This document shows positions 1-5,779 of a DNA stretch of 6,151 nucleotides, piece after piece. How positions within the stretch are numbered: position 1 is the stretch's first letter; each line of letters begins with the position of its first letter. The notes beneath the pieces were generated by a model. That model was not told the origin of the DNA. It saw nothing but the letters and a program-made list of their open reading frames with translations, and ran no database searches. The stretch is from the NCBI GenBank assembly GCA_046049675.1, contig JBJORA010000042.1:1-6151 (forward strand), read 5' to 3'. Made by a program: the position numbers and the translations under genes. The DNA comes from CAIXQW01 sp046049675. GTDB lineage: Bacteria; Bacteroidota; Bacteroidia; Chitinophagales; Chitinophagaceae.

Positions 1-57
1 GAAATAGCAACCGAAAAAAATAAATTTGTTGTACTTTTAACCTTAGACTTAGGATAA
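1..57 (+). CDS. C-terminal end of a probable LytS-type sensor histidine kinase (partial)
   Basis: An open frame enters from the left edge and ends at TAA 55-57, giving 18 residues that finish in a hydrophobic strand, VVLLTLDLG. This resembles the last beta strand of a HATPase_c domain, as in the Bacteroidetes LytS/YehU-like kinases normally encoded just before a LytTR regulator. The stop overlaps the ATG of the regulator by one base (TAATG), a typical translational coupling arrangement for a kinase/regulator pair. The identity rests mainly on context: 18 residues contain no diagnostic kinase motif, and the start and the N, G1 and G2 boxes lie outside the window. Confidence 0.55.
   Translation, partial: EIATEKNKFVVLLTLDLG
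21..28 (+). promoter_or_regulatory. possible -7 box inside the end of the kinase gene
   Basis: TAAATTTG matches the Bacteroidetes -7 consensus TAnnTTTG and ends 28 bases before the regulator ATG. A match with six fixed bases is expected several times by chance in a window of this size and AT content. It could give the regulator a transcript of its own, but the overlapping TAATG argues for simple cotranscription with the kinase. Confidence 0.15.
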
Positions 58-749
58 TGAGAGCCATAGCAATTGACGACGAACCATTAGCGCTGCGTGT
101 AGTAGAAAGTTACTGCCGCAAAGTAGCCTTTATAGAGCTATTACAGACCTTTACAAAACCAAGTGAAGCGCAGCAGTTTCTAGACAAAAACGAGATTGAC
201 CTTATCTTTTTAGATATAGAAATGCCAAATGTGCTTGGTACAGATTTCTATAATAGCTTAACGCATAAGCCGCTCGTAATTTTCACGACAGCTTATAGCG
301 AATACGCTGTGGCAGGCTTTAATCTAAATGCAGTTGACTATCTGCTAAAGCCATTCAATTTTGATCGCTTTGCCCAAGCAGCAGAAAAAGCACAGAATAT
401 GGCTAAAGTAGCTGCGCCAGTTGACAACGATAAGAACAACTATATTTATGTAAAGAGCGACTATAGTCTTATTAAAATTGCCGTAGATCAAATAGAATAC
501 CTTGAAGGCTTAGACGACTATCTTAAAATACATCTTGGCGATAAAAAACCAGTGGTAACGCGCATGACCATGAAGAGTATGACGGAGCTATTGAGGCCTT
601 ATATGTTTATTCGCATTCACCGCAGCTATATTGTTCCAAGTGGCAAAATAGAACGCATCAAAAACAAGCAAGTACAAATTGGCGAGGTGATGCTACCAAT
701 TAGTAAGAGCTATGAGGACGAAGTGATGCAGATTTTCACGAAGGAATAG
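57..749 (+). CDS. LytTR-family response regulator
   Basis: This 230-residue protein has the standard two-domain build of a LytTR (AgrA/AlgR/LytR type) transcriptional regulator. The receiver domain spans about residues 1-115: acidic pocket D7-D8-E9, phospho-acceptor D53 in FLDIEMP, switch Thr in IFTTAY (T77/T78), and the invariant K98-P99. After a short linker, the LytTR DNA-binding domain covers about 127-228, with the typical YVKSDYSLIKI opening and the HRSYIV motif at 188-193. All receiver catalytic residues are present, so it should be phosphorylatable. The start ATG overlaps the stop of the upstream frame, which suggests it is made with its cognate kinase. Its target genes cannot be read from the sequence. 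namZ follows 81 bases downstream but has its own promoter-like elements, so it is not clearly in the same operon. Confidence 0.93.
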   Translation: MRAIAIDDEPLALRVVESYCRKVAFIELLQTFTKPSEAQQFLDKNEIDLIFLDIEMPNVLGTDFYNSLTHKPLVIFTTAYSEYAVAGFNLNAVDYLLKPFNFDRFAQAAEKAQNMAKVAAPVDNDKNNYIYVKSDYSLIKIAVDQIEYLEGLDDYLKIHLGDKKPVVTRMTMKSMTELLRPYMFIRIHRSYIVPSGKIERIKNKQVQIGEVMLPISKSYEDEVMQIFTKE

Positions 750-797
750 AAACGCATCTCACACGAATCTTTAGCAACTATTTTTATTCACGTGCTG

Positions 798-815
798 TAA
801 TACATATAGGTATTA
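798..815. promoter_or_regulatory. 18-bp near-perfect palindrome, candidate operator upstream of namZ
   Basis: TAATACATATAGGTATTA is a dyad in which 8 of 9 half-site positions pair; the only mismatch is the A at 804 against the G at 809. It ends 3 bases before the TACCTTGC box at 819-826, so it fills the spacer between the -33 and -7 regions of the presumed namZ promoter, a common operator position. It is AT-rich with no G+C stem and only a two-T run after it, so it does not look like a terminator for the regulator gene. The protein that would bind it is unknown. Confidence 0.35.
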
Positions 816-818
816 TTG

Positions 819-826
819 TACCTTGC
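819..826 (+). promoter_or_regulatory. degenerate -7 promoter box of namZ
   Basis: TACCTTGC resembles the TACCTTTG boxes found before purK and pyrE, with one T missing, and stands 4 bases before the ATG at 831. If it is the -7 element, transcription begins at or very near the start codon. No clear TTTG is visible at the usual -33 distance. Confidence 0.4.
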
Positions 827-830
827 AGCC

Positions 831-2015
831 ATGAAATTTCGTATTGGAATACTAGGTATTTTATGCATTGCTGCTTTGAGCGCATTTGCTATACGTGTAC
901 GCGTAGCACCAGAACCTGCAGCAAATGCTACTGCAAAATATTTGCCACAATTAGAAGGCAAAAATGTTGCGCTTGTTGTTAATCATACGAGCATGATTAA
1001 GAGTGTGCATTTGGTGGACATGCTTGTAGAAAATGGTGTGACAGTAAGCAAAATTTTTGCACCCGAGCATGGCTTTCGTGGTAAGGCAGATGCAGGCGAA
1101 CATCTTGCAAATGGCATTGACAAAGAAACGGGCATTTCTGTTGTAAGCCTTTACGGCGATAATAAGAAACCTACTAAAGCACACCTTACTGGTGTAGATG
1201 TGGTGGTGTTTGACATACAAGATGTAGGTGTGCGTTTCTATACGTACATAAGTACACTGCAATATGTTATGGAAGCTTGCGCAGAAAATAAAGTGACGCT
1301 TATTGTGTTAGATCGCCCAAATCCGAATGGCGATTATATAGATGGTCCTGTACTAGACATGAAGCATAAAAGTTTTGTAGGCATGCAAGCCGTACCTATC
1401 GTATACGGCATGACTATTGGCGAATATGCCTTAATGCTTAATGGCGAAGGCTTATTAGCTAACAAAGTAAAATGCAAGTTGACTGTATTGCCTTGCACAA
1501 ACTATACTCATAAATCAAAGTATATATTACCAATTGCACCATCGCCAAATCTAAAGTCTGCACAAAGCATTATGCTATACCCTAGCCTATGTTTGTTTGA
1601 AGGTACAGAAGTAAGCGTTGGTCGTGGCACAGATAAACCATTTATGATGTGGGGACATCCAAGTTACAAAAACAATGGTTTTAGTTTTACGCCAGTTGCG
1701 GGTGAGAGCAATAAAAATCCAATGTATAAAGACAAAAAATGTTATGGCGCTAATTTAGATTTGCCACCGTACGAAATCGAGAAAATCGTCAACAAACAAT
1801 TAAACTTAGAGTTTTTACGTAATGCGTATAAACTAAGTCCTAATAAAGCAAAGTTTTTCGTTCCGTTTTTTACAAAGCTTGCAGGCACTACTACTTTGCA
1901 GCAACAAATTGTGGCTGGCAAAACAGACGAACAAATTCGTGCATCTTGGAAACCTGGCATCGACAAGTTTAAAAAAGTACGCGAGAAATATTTGTTGTAT
2001 CCAGATTTTGAATAG
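831..2015 (+). CDS. namZ: exo-beta-N-acetylmuramidase, DUF1343/GH171 (NamZ-type), secreted
   Basis: The 394-residue product matches DUF1343 (GH171), whose characterised member NamZ removes terminal N-acetylmuramic acid from peptidoglycan fragments for recycling. Family blocks are visible (numbering from this ATG): NHTS 51-54, APEHGFRG 77-84 with the likely catalytic E79, FDIQDVGVRFYTY 127-139, LDRPNPN 160-166, PSPNLK 237-242, and FEGTEVSVGRGTDKPF 256-271. The N-terminus (KFR, then a hydrophobic run to A20) is a signal peptide with a plausible AFA cleavage site. The Cys at 12 has no proper lipobox, so it is probably periplasmic or anchored rather than a lipoprotein. An in-frame TTG at 816 would add five residues, but it precedes the promoter-like box and spoils the signal peptide, so ATG 831 is preferred. 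No other recycling gene (nagZ, amiE, murQ) is adjacent. The family call is firm; the exact substrate is inferred. Confidence 0.9.
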   Translation: MKFRIGILGILCIAALSAFAIRVRVAPEPAANATAKYLPQLEGKNVALVVNHTSMIKSVHLVDMLVENGVTVSKIFAPEHGFRGKADAGEHLANGIDKETGISVVSLYGDNKKPTKAHLTGVDVVVFDIQDVGVRFYTYISTLQYVMEACAENKVTLIVLDRPNPNGDYIDGPVLDMKHKSFVGMQAVPIVYGMTIGEYALMLNGEGLLANKVKCKLTVLPCTNYTHKSKYILPIAPSPNLKSAQSIMLYPSLCLFEGTEVSVGRGTDKPFMMWGHPSYKNNGFSFTPVAGESNKNPMYKDKKCYGANLDLPPYEIEKIVNKQLNLEFLRNAYKLSPNKAKFFVPFFTKLAGTTTLQQQIVAGKTDEQIRASWKPGIDKFKKVREKYLLYPDFE

Positions 2016-2056
2016 GGCAATAAAAAAGCTGTTCGTATAATAACTAGCATTTCAAC

Positions 2057-2986
2057 ATGTCAATAAGTAGCACTACTGAATTACGCATTGTGTTTATGGG
2101 CACACCTGGCTTTGCTGTGGCTACGCTAAAGGCTTTGCTAGATGCCAAGTACAATGTAGTAGCTGTGGTGACTGCACCAGATAAACCTGCTGGCCGTGGA
2201 CAACAACTGCAAATGAGTGAGGTAAAAAAGTTTGCGGTGGCTAATGATTTACCCGTATTGCAGCCTGTAAAACTGAAAGATGAAAATTTCTTAGCTGAAC
2301 TGCGTTCATACGATGCCAATTTGCAAGTAGTGGTTGCGTTTAGAATGTTGCCAGAACTTGTTTGGAATATGCCAAGCCTCGGCACTTACAATGTACATGC
2401 AAGTTTATTGCCGCAATATCGTGGTGCAGCACCAATCAATTGGGCCATCATCAATGGCGAAACCAAAACAGGTGTTACGATATTTAAGCTTGTACACGAT
2501 ATCGATAAGGGAAATATTTTGTTGCAAAAAAGCATTGATATTTCGGTAGATGATAATGCGGGCACTGTGCACGATGCTTTGATGGTGCTTGGCGCAAACG
2601 CAATGGTAGAAACACTTAGCCTAATTGCTAATGGCCTTGCGAAGGAAGTGCCTCAACAAGAGCATGAAGTGCTACATCACGCGCCAAAGATTTTTACGGA
2701 GCAATGTATTATTGACTTCAACAAAACAGCACAGGCAGTTTGCAATCAGGTACGAGGCCTTTGTCCCTACCCTGGTGCGCTAACCAAGCTTGGTGATAAA
2801 ACCTTTAAGGTATATAGCTGTGCAGTTGCAGATGCTCATGATGGCGATATTGGCAGTGTGCATAGCGACGGCAAAACATTTCTTCAATTCAACTGTTTAC
2901 AAGGCGCAATAAGCTGCAAAGAAGTACAACTAGAAGGCAAGAAGCGCATGCCAATCGAGGATTTCTTACGAGGTTGGAAGATGTAA
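2057..2986 (+). CDS. fmt: methionyl-tRNA formyltransferase
   Basis: This enzyme formylates Met-tRNA(fMet) using 10-formyltetrahydrofolate, preparing the initiator tRNA in the cytoplasm. The 309-residue length is normal. The N-terminal Rossmann-like catalytic domain opens with RIVFMGTPGFA (10-20) and carries the folate and catalytic signature NVHASLLPQYRGAAP (112-126), with N112 and H114. The third catalytic Asp is D150 in HDIDKGNIL, corresponding to the DTGD region of E. coli Fmt. VVVAFRMLPE (91-100) is a characteristic wording of Bacteroidetes Fmt. The C-terminal tRNA-binding domain starts around 210 and includes IDF (219-221) and RGLCPYPGA (233-241). The start lies 41 bases after the namZ stop. 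A poor -7 look-alike (TAGCATTT, 2045-2052) precedes it, so it may be read through from namZ or have a weak promoter of its own. Confidence 0.96.
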   Translation: MSISSTTELRIVFMGTPGFAVATLKALLDAKYNVVAVVTAPDKPAGRGQQLQMSEVKKFAVANDLPVLQPVKLKDENFLAELRSYDANLQVVVAFRMLPELVWNMPSLGTYNVHASLLPQYRGAAPINWAIINGETKTGVTIFKLVHDIDKGNILLQKSIDISVDDNAGTVHDALMVLGANAMVETLSLIANGLAKEVPQQEHEVLHHAPKIFTEQCIIDFNKTAQAVCNQVRGLCPYPGALTKLGDKTFKVYSCAVADAHDGDIGSVHSDGKTFLQFNCLQGAISCKEVQLEGKKRMPIEDFLRGWKM

Positions 2987-3003
2987 GCTAAGTGTTTTTT
3001 TTT
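2965..3003 (+). terminator. weak candidate terminator after fmt
   Basis: A run of nine T (2995-3003) follows the fmt stop. The only nearby dyad is CTTAC (2965-2969) with GTAAG (2983-2987), a 5-bp stem with a 13-base loop that overlaps the end of fmt and is 7 bases from the T-run. That is a poor intrinsic terminator by normal standards, but the position and T-run make termination here plausible. Confidence 0.3.
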
Positions 3004-3084
3004 GCACAACCGCCCGCAAACTTTGCACTTACTGGCACAATGCGCTTGTATATAGACGATTAAGACGTCCGCCTTTCACGATTT

Positions 3085-3111
3085 CCTTTGTGACCTTTGT
3101 TTCCTTTGTGG
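3085..3111. repeat. three tandem 9-bp units, CCTTTGTGA type
   Basis: CCTTTGTGA (3085-3093), CCTTTGTTT (3094-3102) and CCTTTGTGG (3103-3111) stand head to tail, preceded by a related CCTTTCACG at 3072-3080. Each unit contains CCTTTG, the 3' part of the TACCTTTG promoter boxes in this window. Similar CTTTGTG-rich strings are, from memory, common in intergenic DNA of Bacteroidetes. Confidence 0.7.
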
Positions 3112-3142
3112 TTTAATACAGGCCTTTAGTCTATTGGCACAC

Positions 3143-3226
3143 CGCTCTACGTTCTCGCTCTACGCTCTCTCAAAATCTCTGCGTTCACGCTCTATGTTCT
3201 CGCTCTTCGTTCTCGCTCTTCGCTCT
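3143..3226. repeat. interrupted array of five 13-bp units, CGCTCTACGTTCT type
   Basis: Two adjacent units occupy 3143-3155 and 3156-3168. After a 19-base interruption, three more adjacent units occupy 3188-3200, 3201-3213 and 3214-3226. Units read CGCTCT-(A/T)-(C/T)G-(T/C)TCT, differing by one or two bases, and look like a 7+6 composite of CGCTCTA and CGTTCT. The array is strongly pyrimidine-rich on the plus strand. It is not CRISPR, because units abut without spacers and are too short. Confidence 0.8.
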
Positions 3227-3237
3227 ATCTAAGCCCT

Positions 3238-3250
3238 GATGTACAACATC
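3238..3250. promoter_or_regulatory. short dyad near the -33 region of purK
   Basis: GATGTACAACATC is a perfect 5-bp inverted repeat around a 3-base centre. It ends 23 bases before the purK -7 box, overlapping where a -33 element would be expected. It could be an operator half-pair, but a dyad this short arises readily by chance. Confidence 0.2.
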
Positions 3251-3273
3251 GCAAGCATCTAATCATTGCACAT

Positions 3274-3281
3274 TACCTTTG
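3274..3281 (+). promoter_or_regulatory. -7 promoter box of purK
   Basis: TACCTTTG is a full match to the Bacteroidetes -7 consensus and lies 5 bases before the ATG at 3287. There is no clear TTTG at the -33 distance. The position predicts a transcript beginning at or within a few bases of the start codon and rules out a leader-based attenuator or riboswitch for purK from this promoter. Confidence 0.6.
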
Positions 3282-3286
3282 TACAC

Positions 3287-4441
3287 ATGAGTAAGGCATG
3301 TGATATTGCGATTGTAGGTGGAGGACAACTCGGCAAGATGCTTATAGAAGAAGGCTTACGTTATAATTTACGTTTTGCAACTTTAGACCCAGAATTGCAC
3401 AGCCCCGCAGCTTTATGCAGTCACGTGCATATACAAGGCAGCCTTATTGATGCTGGTAAAATCAACGAACTGGCACAGCATGCTGATACGATTACTTACG
3501 AAATAGAACATGTGAATACAGATGCTTTGCAAGCGCTAGAACTAGCTGGCAAAACTGTAATTCCTAGTAGTGATGTTTTGCGCATGATACAAGACAAAGG
3601 CGCACAAAAAATGTTTTATGCGCAACATGGTATTCCAACCGCTGCATTTGCATTAGTCAATAATAGCAGCGAATGGCAAGAGGCCTTAGCTGAAAAAGGT
3701 TTTTCAAAATTTGCTGCAAAATTGCGCAGTGGTGGCTACGATGGCAAAGGCGTTGCTTTATGCAATACTGAAGATATTATCTGCGATGCTTCGGCAATTC
3801 CTTTTGAGGCGGCTTGTGTACTGGAAGAGTTTATTCCGTGCGAAAAAGAAATTAGTGTTATTGTTGCGCGCGGTGCAGATGGTGAAGTGAAATGCTTTCC
3901 GCCAGTTGAAATGCAATTTGACCCTGTAGCTAATTTGGTTACCTATTTGATTTGCCCTGCAGAAATAAGCGAACATACTTTAGCTGAAGCCAACGCCATT
4001 GCAGAGAAATGTGTAAGCGCTTGCAATGGTATTGGTTTGTTTGCCATTGAAATGTTTGTAACAAAAGACGGTCATATTCTTGTAAACGAAATGGCACCTC
4101 GTCCTCATAATAGCGGTCATCATACCATTGAAGCTTGCTATACAAGTCAATACGAGCAATTGCTACGTGTGCTTACAAATAAGCCACTTGGCGATACGGG
4201 TGTTATTCAACCAAGTGCTATGATAAACATACTTGGAGGAGAAGGCTTTGAAGGTGCTTACAAAATTGCCAATGAAGTTGAAATACTGCGCGTACCAGGC
4301 GTGTATATTCATATGTATAACAAGGCTGTGAGCAAACCTATGCGCAAATTAGGCCATGCTACGATTATGGCTGGTACCACAGAAGAATTAAAACAACGCG
4401 CAGACAAAGTGCTTGACTTGCTTAAGATTGTGCCAGCTTAG
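3287..4441 (+). CDS. purK: N5-carboxyaminoimidazole ribonucleotide synthase
   Basis: PurK is the ATP-grasp enzyme that carboxylates 5-aminoimidazole ribonucleotide with bicarbonate and ATP to give N5-CAIR in de novo purine synthesis; PurE then rearranges the product. The 384-residue length is normal. Numbering from ATG 3287: the N-terminal domain has GGGQLGKM (11-18); the ATP-grasp domain has the glycine-rich loop SGGYDGKG (148-155), the ATP-binding strand VLEEFIPCEKEISV (178-191), and the metal/ATP site NEMAPRPHNSGHHT (267-280); the C-terminal domain has HMYNK (342-346) and MRKLGH (352-357). An in-frame TTG at 3266 lies upstream of the -7 box and would translate the promoter itself, so ATG 3287 is chosen. 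purE, often a neighbour of purK, is not in the window; instead purK converges on pyrE with only 9 bases between the stop codons. Confidence 0.96.
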   Translation: MSKACDIAIVGGGQLGKMLIEEGLRYNLRFATLDPELHSPAALCSHVHIQGSLIDAGKINELAQHADTITYEIEHVNTDALQALELAGKTVIPSSDVLRMIQDKGAQKMFYAQHGIPTAAFALVNNSSEWQEALAEKGFSKFAAKLRSGGYDGKGVALCNTEDIICDASAIPFEAACVLEEFIPCEKEISVIVARGADGEVKCFPPVEMQFDPVANLVTYLICPAEISEHTLAEANAIAEKCVSACNGIGLFAIEMFVTKDGHILVNEMAPRPHNSGHHTIEACYTSQYEQLLRVLTNKPLGDTGVIQPSAMINILGGEGFEGAYKIANEVEILRVPGVYIHMYNKAVSKPMRKLGHATIMAGTTEELKQRADKVLDLLKIVPA

Positions 4442-4450
4442 TATATTATT

Positions 4451-5080
4451 TTAAACACCCCATTCTGCCGGTGCAATACGCCATTGTGCCAAAGCTTCTA
4501 ATTCTTGCTCGCTAAACATTGCTTTTTGCTTAGATAGTTCGCACAAGGCATCGTAATTACTTAAAATTTGCAGCGGTATGTTTTGCGCAGCAAATAAATC
4601 GACACTTTTCTGAAAGCCATATGTAAAAATAGCAGCAAGGCCAACGACTTCTGCACCGGCTGCACGCAAGGCATCTATAGCTTCCATACTACTTTTGCCC
4701 GTACTAATTAAATCTTCCATCACTACCACTTTACTGCCTGGTGCAAGTTCTCCTTCAATCTGATTGCCCAAGCCATGTGCTTTTGGTGCACTGCGTACAT
4801 ACACAAATGGCAGTTTAATTTGGTCGGCAACCATAGCACCCCAAGGCACGCCAGCCGTAACAACACCTGCAATGGCGTCTGCATCAGCAAAATTCTGAAA
4901 TACAGCATTGCTCAATTCGCTTTTAATAAACTCACGCACATGAGGATAACTTAGTGTCTTGCGATTATCACAATAAATTGGACTTTTCCAACCACTTGCC
5001 CAAGTATAAGGCGTTTGTACGTTTAGTTGTATTGCTTTAACTTGCAGCAGCTTTTCGGCTACAGCCATTTCTGTTGTCAT
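4451..5080 (-). CDS. pyrE: orotate phosphoribosyltransferase
   Basis: PyrE transfers the phosphoribosyl group of PRPP to orotate, forming orotidine 5'-monophosphate in de novo pyrimidine synthesis. The 209-residue product has the expected order (numbering from this ATG): FTWASGWKSP-type N-terminal hood, here YTWASGWKSPIYCDNR (25-40); GVVTAGVPWG (72-81); VYVRSAPKAHGLGNQIEG (94-111), which supplies the flexible-loop Lys and His; and the PRPP-binding motif VVVMEDLISTGKSS (118-131) with its acidic pair E122-D123. A TTG three codons upstream (5087-5089) lies in the -7 box, so ATG 5080-5078 is preferred. The gene converges with purK and diverges from the NUDIX gene 20 bases away. A leader attenuator is excluded for the promoter proposed here, because that promoter leaves almost no 5' untranslated region. 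Confidence 0.95.
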   Translation of the reverse strand: MTTEMAVAEKLLQVKAIQLNVQTPYTWASGWKSPIYCDNRKTLSYPHVREFIKSELSNAVFQNFADADAIAGVVTAGVPWGAMVADQIKLPFVYVRSAPKAHGLGNQIEGELAPGSKVVVMEDLISTGKSSMEAIDALRAAGAEVVGLAAIFTYGFQKSVDLFAAQNIPLQILSNYDALCELSKQKAMFSEQELEALAQWRIAPAEWGV

Positions 5081-5086
5081 TGGCGA

Positions 5087-5119
5087 CAAAGGTAAGATAA
5101 ATGCACAGTGAGGTTCAAA
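5087..5119 (-). promoter_or_regulatory. pyrE promoter (-33 TTTG, 21-bp spacer, -7 TACCTTTG)
   Basis: Read on the minus strand, TTTG (5119-5116) is separated by 21 bases from TACCTTTG (5094-5087). This matches the Bacteroidetes sigma-ABfr promoter pattern TTTG / about 19-21 bp / TAnnTTTG. The -7 box ends 6 bases before the pyrE ATG. The -33 element and most of the spacer lie inside the first codons of the divergent NUDIX gene. It is the only promoter in the window in which I see both elements at standard spacing. Confidence 0.65.
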
Positions 5120-5697
5120 TATTTGTAGATGATTACCGTATTGTGTTTAGCACAAAGCCAGCTACTGATAGCCAATCTATCCAGTTGCTTAGTCAAAGTA
5201 TTAACGCTACCGAAGTTTTGCAGCGCATACAAGATGTACAAAAAGATGTTCATTATTTATGTAGCGACATTCATGAGAGCCTTGCGCTTTTCTTGGCAGA
5301 CTTAGAAGTACAGCGGGCTGGTGGCGGCTTGGTAAAAAACGAGTTAGGCGAATACCTAGTGATTTTTAGACGTGGACGCTGGGATCTACCTAAGGGCAAA
5401 TTGGACCCTGGCGAAACGATTGAAGCATGTGCCTTGCGCGAAGTAGAAGAAGAAACAGGCGTTGCTGCGCTTACACTTGGGGCGCACATCACCGAAACTT
5501 ATCATGCTTACAAGCACCGCAATCAGTGGATTATCAAGCACACATCGTGGTACCATATGACTGCCAAAAAAATTGCTTTGATTCCACAAGTAGAAGAAGA
5601 TATTACACTAGCAGAATGGAGAGACCCAATATTGCTTAAAGATTGCTTAAGTAATACTTATGCGAATATTGAGATTGTGTTACAACATGCTAGTTGA
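5101..5697 (+). CDS. NUDIX hydrolase
   Basis: The 198-residue protein contains a perfect Nudix box GX5EX7REUXEEXGU at residues 99-121: G99, E105, R113, E114, E117, E118, G120, V121. It is preceded by RGRWDLPKGK, so the protein should hydrolyse a nucleoside diphosphate linked to another group using Mg2+. The Nudix fold runs from about residue 70 to 180. Residues 1-70 form an extra N-terminal segment (MHSEVQIFVDDYRIVF...) of a type common in Bacteroidetes NUDIX proteins next to pyrE, as I recall. Substrate cannot be assigned; the neighbourhood suggests nucleotide metabolism or clean-up. No TAnnTTTG box stands before ATG 5101, and the 20 bases to the pyrE start are mostly taken by the pyrE -7 box, so its promoter must overlap pyrE or be of another type. 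Two stops follow in frame (TGA TAA), the second already within the heptamer array. Confidence 0.92.
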   Translation: MHSEVQIFVDDYRIVFSTKPATDSQSIQLLSQSINATEVLQRIQDVQKDVHYLCSDIHESLALFLADLEVQRAGGGLVKNELGEYLVIFRRGRWDLPKGKLDPGETIEACALREVEEETGVAALTLGAHITETYHAYKHRNQWIIKHTSWYHMTAKKIALIPQVEEDITLAEWRDPILLKDCLSNTYANIEIVLQHAS

Positions 5698-5779
5698 TAA
5701 TGGATAATGGATAGTGGATAGTGGATAGTGCAGAATGGATAATGGATAATGGGGAATTGATAATGGAGAATGGAAAATT
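5696..5779. repeat. 12-unit degenerate heptamer tandem repeat, consensus GATAATG
   Basis: Twelve consecutive 7-bp units stay exactly in register over 84 bases. Units 1, 2, 7, 8 and 10 are GATAATG and units 3-5 are GATAGTG; the others are CAGAATG (6), GGGAATT (9), GAGAATG (11) and GAAAATT (12). The first unit begins inside the NUDIX stop codon and the last ends 14 bases before the pdxJ -7 box. On the plus strand every frame is closed by TAA, TAG or TGA. On the minus strand all frames are open and spell repeated HYPLS-like peptides, giving a spurious reverse reading frame at 5680-5928. Confidence 0.9.

Larger units (their letters stand above)
2987..3286. other. 300-base noncoding region between fmt and purK
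   Basis: No credible gene is present. The stretch contains, in order, the T-run at the fmt end, about 80 bases of unremarkable sequence, a 9-bp repeat cluster (3085-3111), a 13-bp pyrimidine-rich repeat cluster (3143-3226), a short dyad (3238-3250) and the purK -7 box (3274-3281). A seven-codon frame at 3040-3063 (MRLYIDD) is not supported as a gene. No tRNA-like cloverleaf or riboswitch-like structure was recognised. Confidence 0.7.

Noticed and set aside
816..830. Upstream TTG start for the namZ gene, adding five residues (MYLAA)
   Set aside because: The TTG overlaps or precedes the -7-like box at 819-826 and would place five residues ahead of a well-formed signal peptide; ATG 831 fits both.
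951..1262. Minus-strand frame of 103 codons inside namZ
   Set aside because: It is fully antisense to a conserved domain, rich in Cys, His and Tyr in an unnatural way, and has no promoter.
2044..2385. Minus-strand frame of 113 codons over the start of fmt
   Set aside because: It is antisense to the conserved N-terminal domain of Fmt and has no recognisable domain.
2495..2520. DIDKGNIL in Fmt in place of the E. coli LDTGDML wording as an active-site change
   Set aside because: The catalytic Asp (D150) is kept and the surrounding residues vary among Fmt proteins, including those of Bacteroidetes.
3040..3063. Seven-codon frame MRLYIDD after an AAACTTTG string, as a leader peptide or small gene
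   Set aside because: The frame is too short, its box lacks the TA, it is 15 bases from the ATG, and there is no attenuator structure after it.
3143..3226. CRISPR array
   Set aside because: The repeats are 13 bp, abut directly and have no unique spacers; there are no cas genes.
3266..3286. Upstream TTG start for purK, adding seven residues
   Set aside because: The added codons read through the TACCTTTG box, and PurK proteins begin shortly before the GGGQLG motif; ATG 3287 fits.
5081..5089. Upstream TTG start for pyrE, adding three residues
   Set aside because: The TTG is formed by the end of the TACCTTTG promoter box on the minus strand; ATG at 5080 is a better start.
144..5700. Possible new biosynthetic, defence or mobile system formed by these genes
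   Set aside because: All full-length genes fall in well-known families with intact motifs, and the gene order looks like normal housekeeping chromosome; no transposase, integrase, toxin or target-site duplication was seen.
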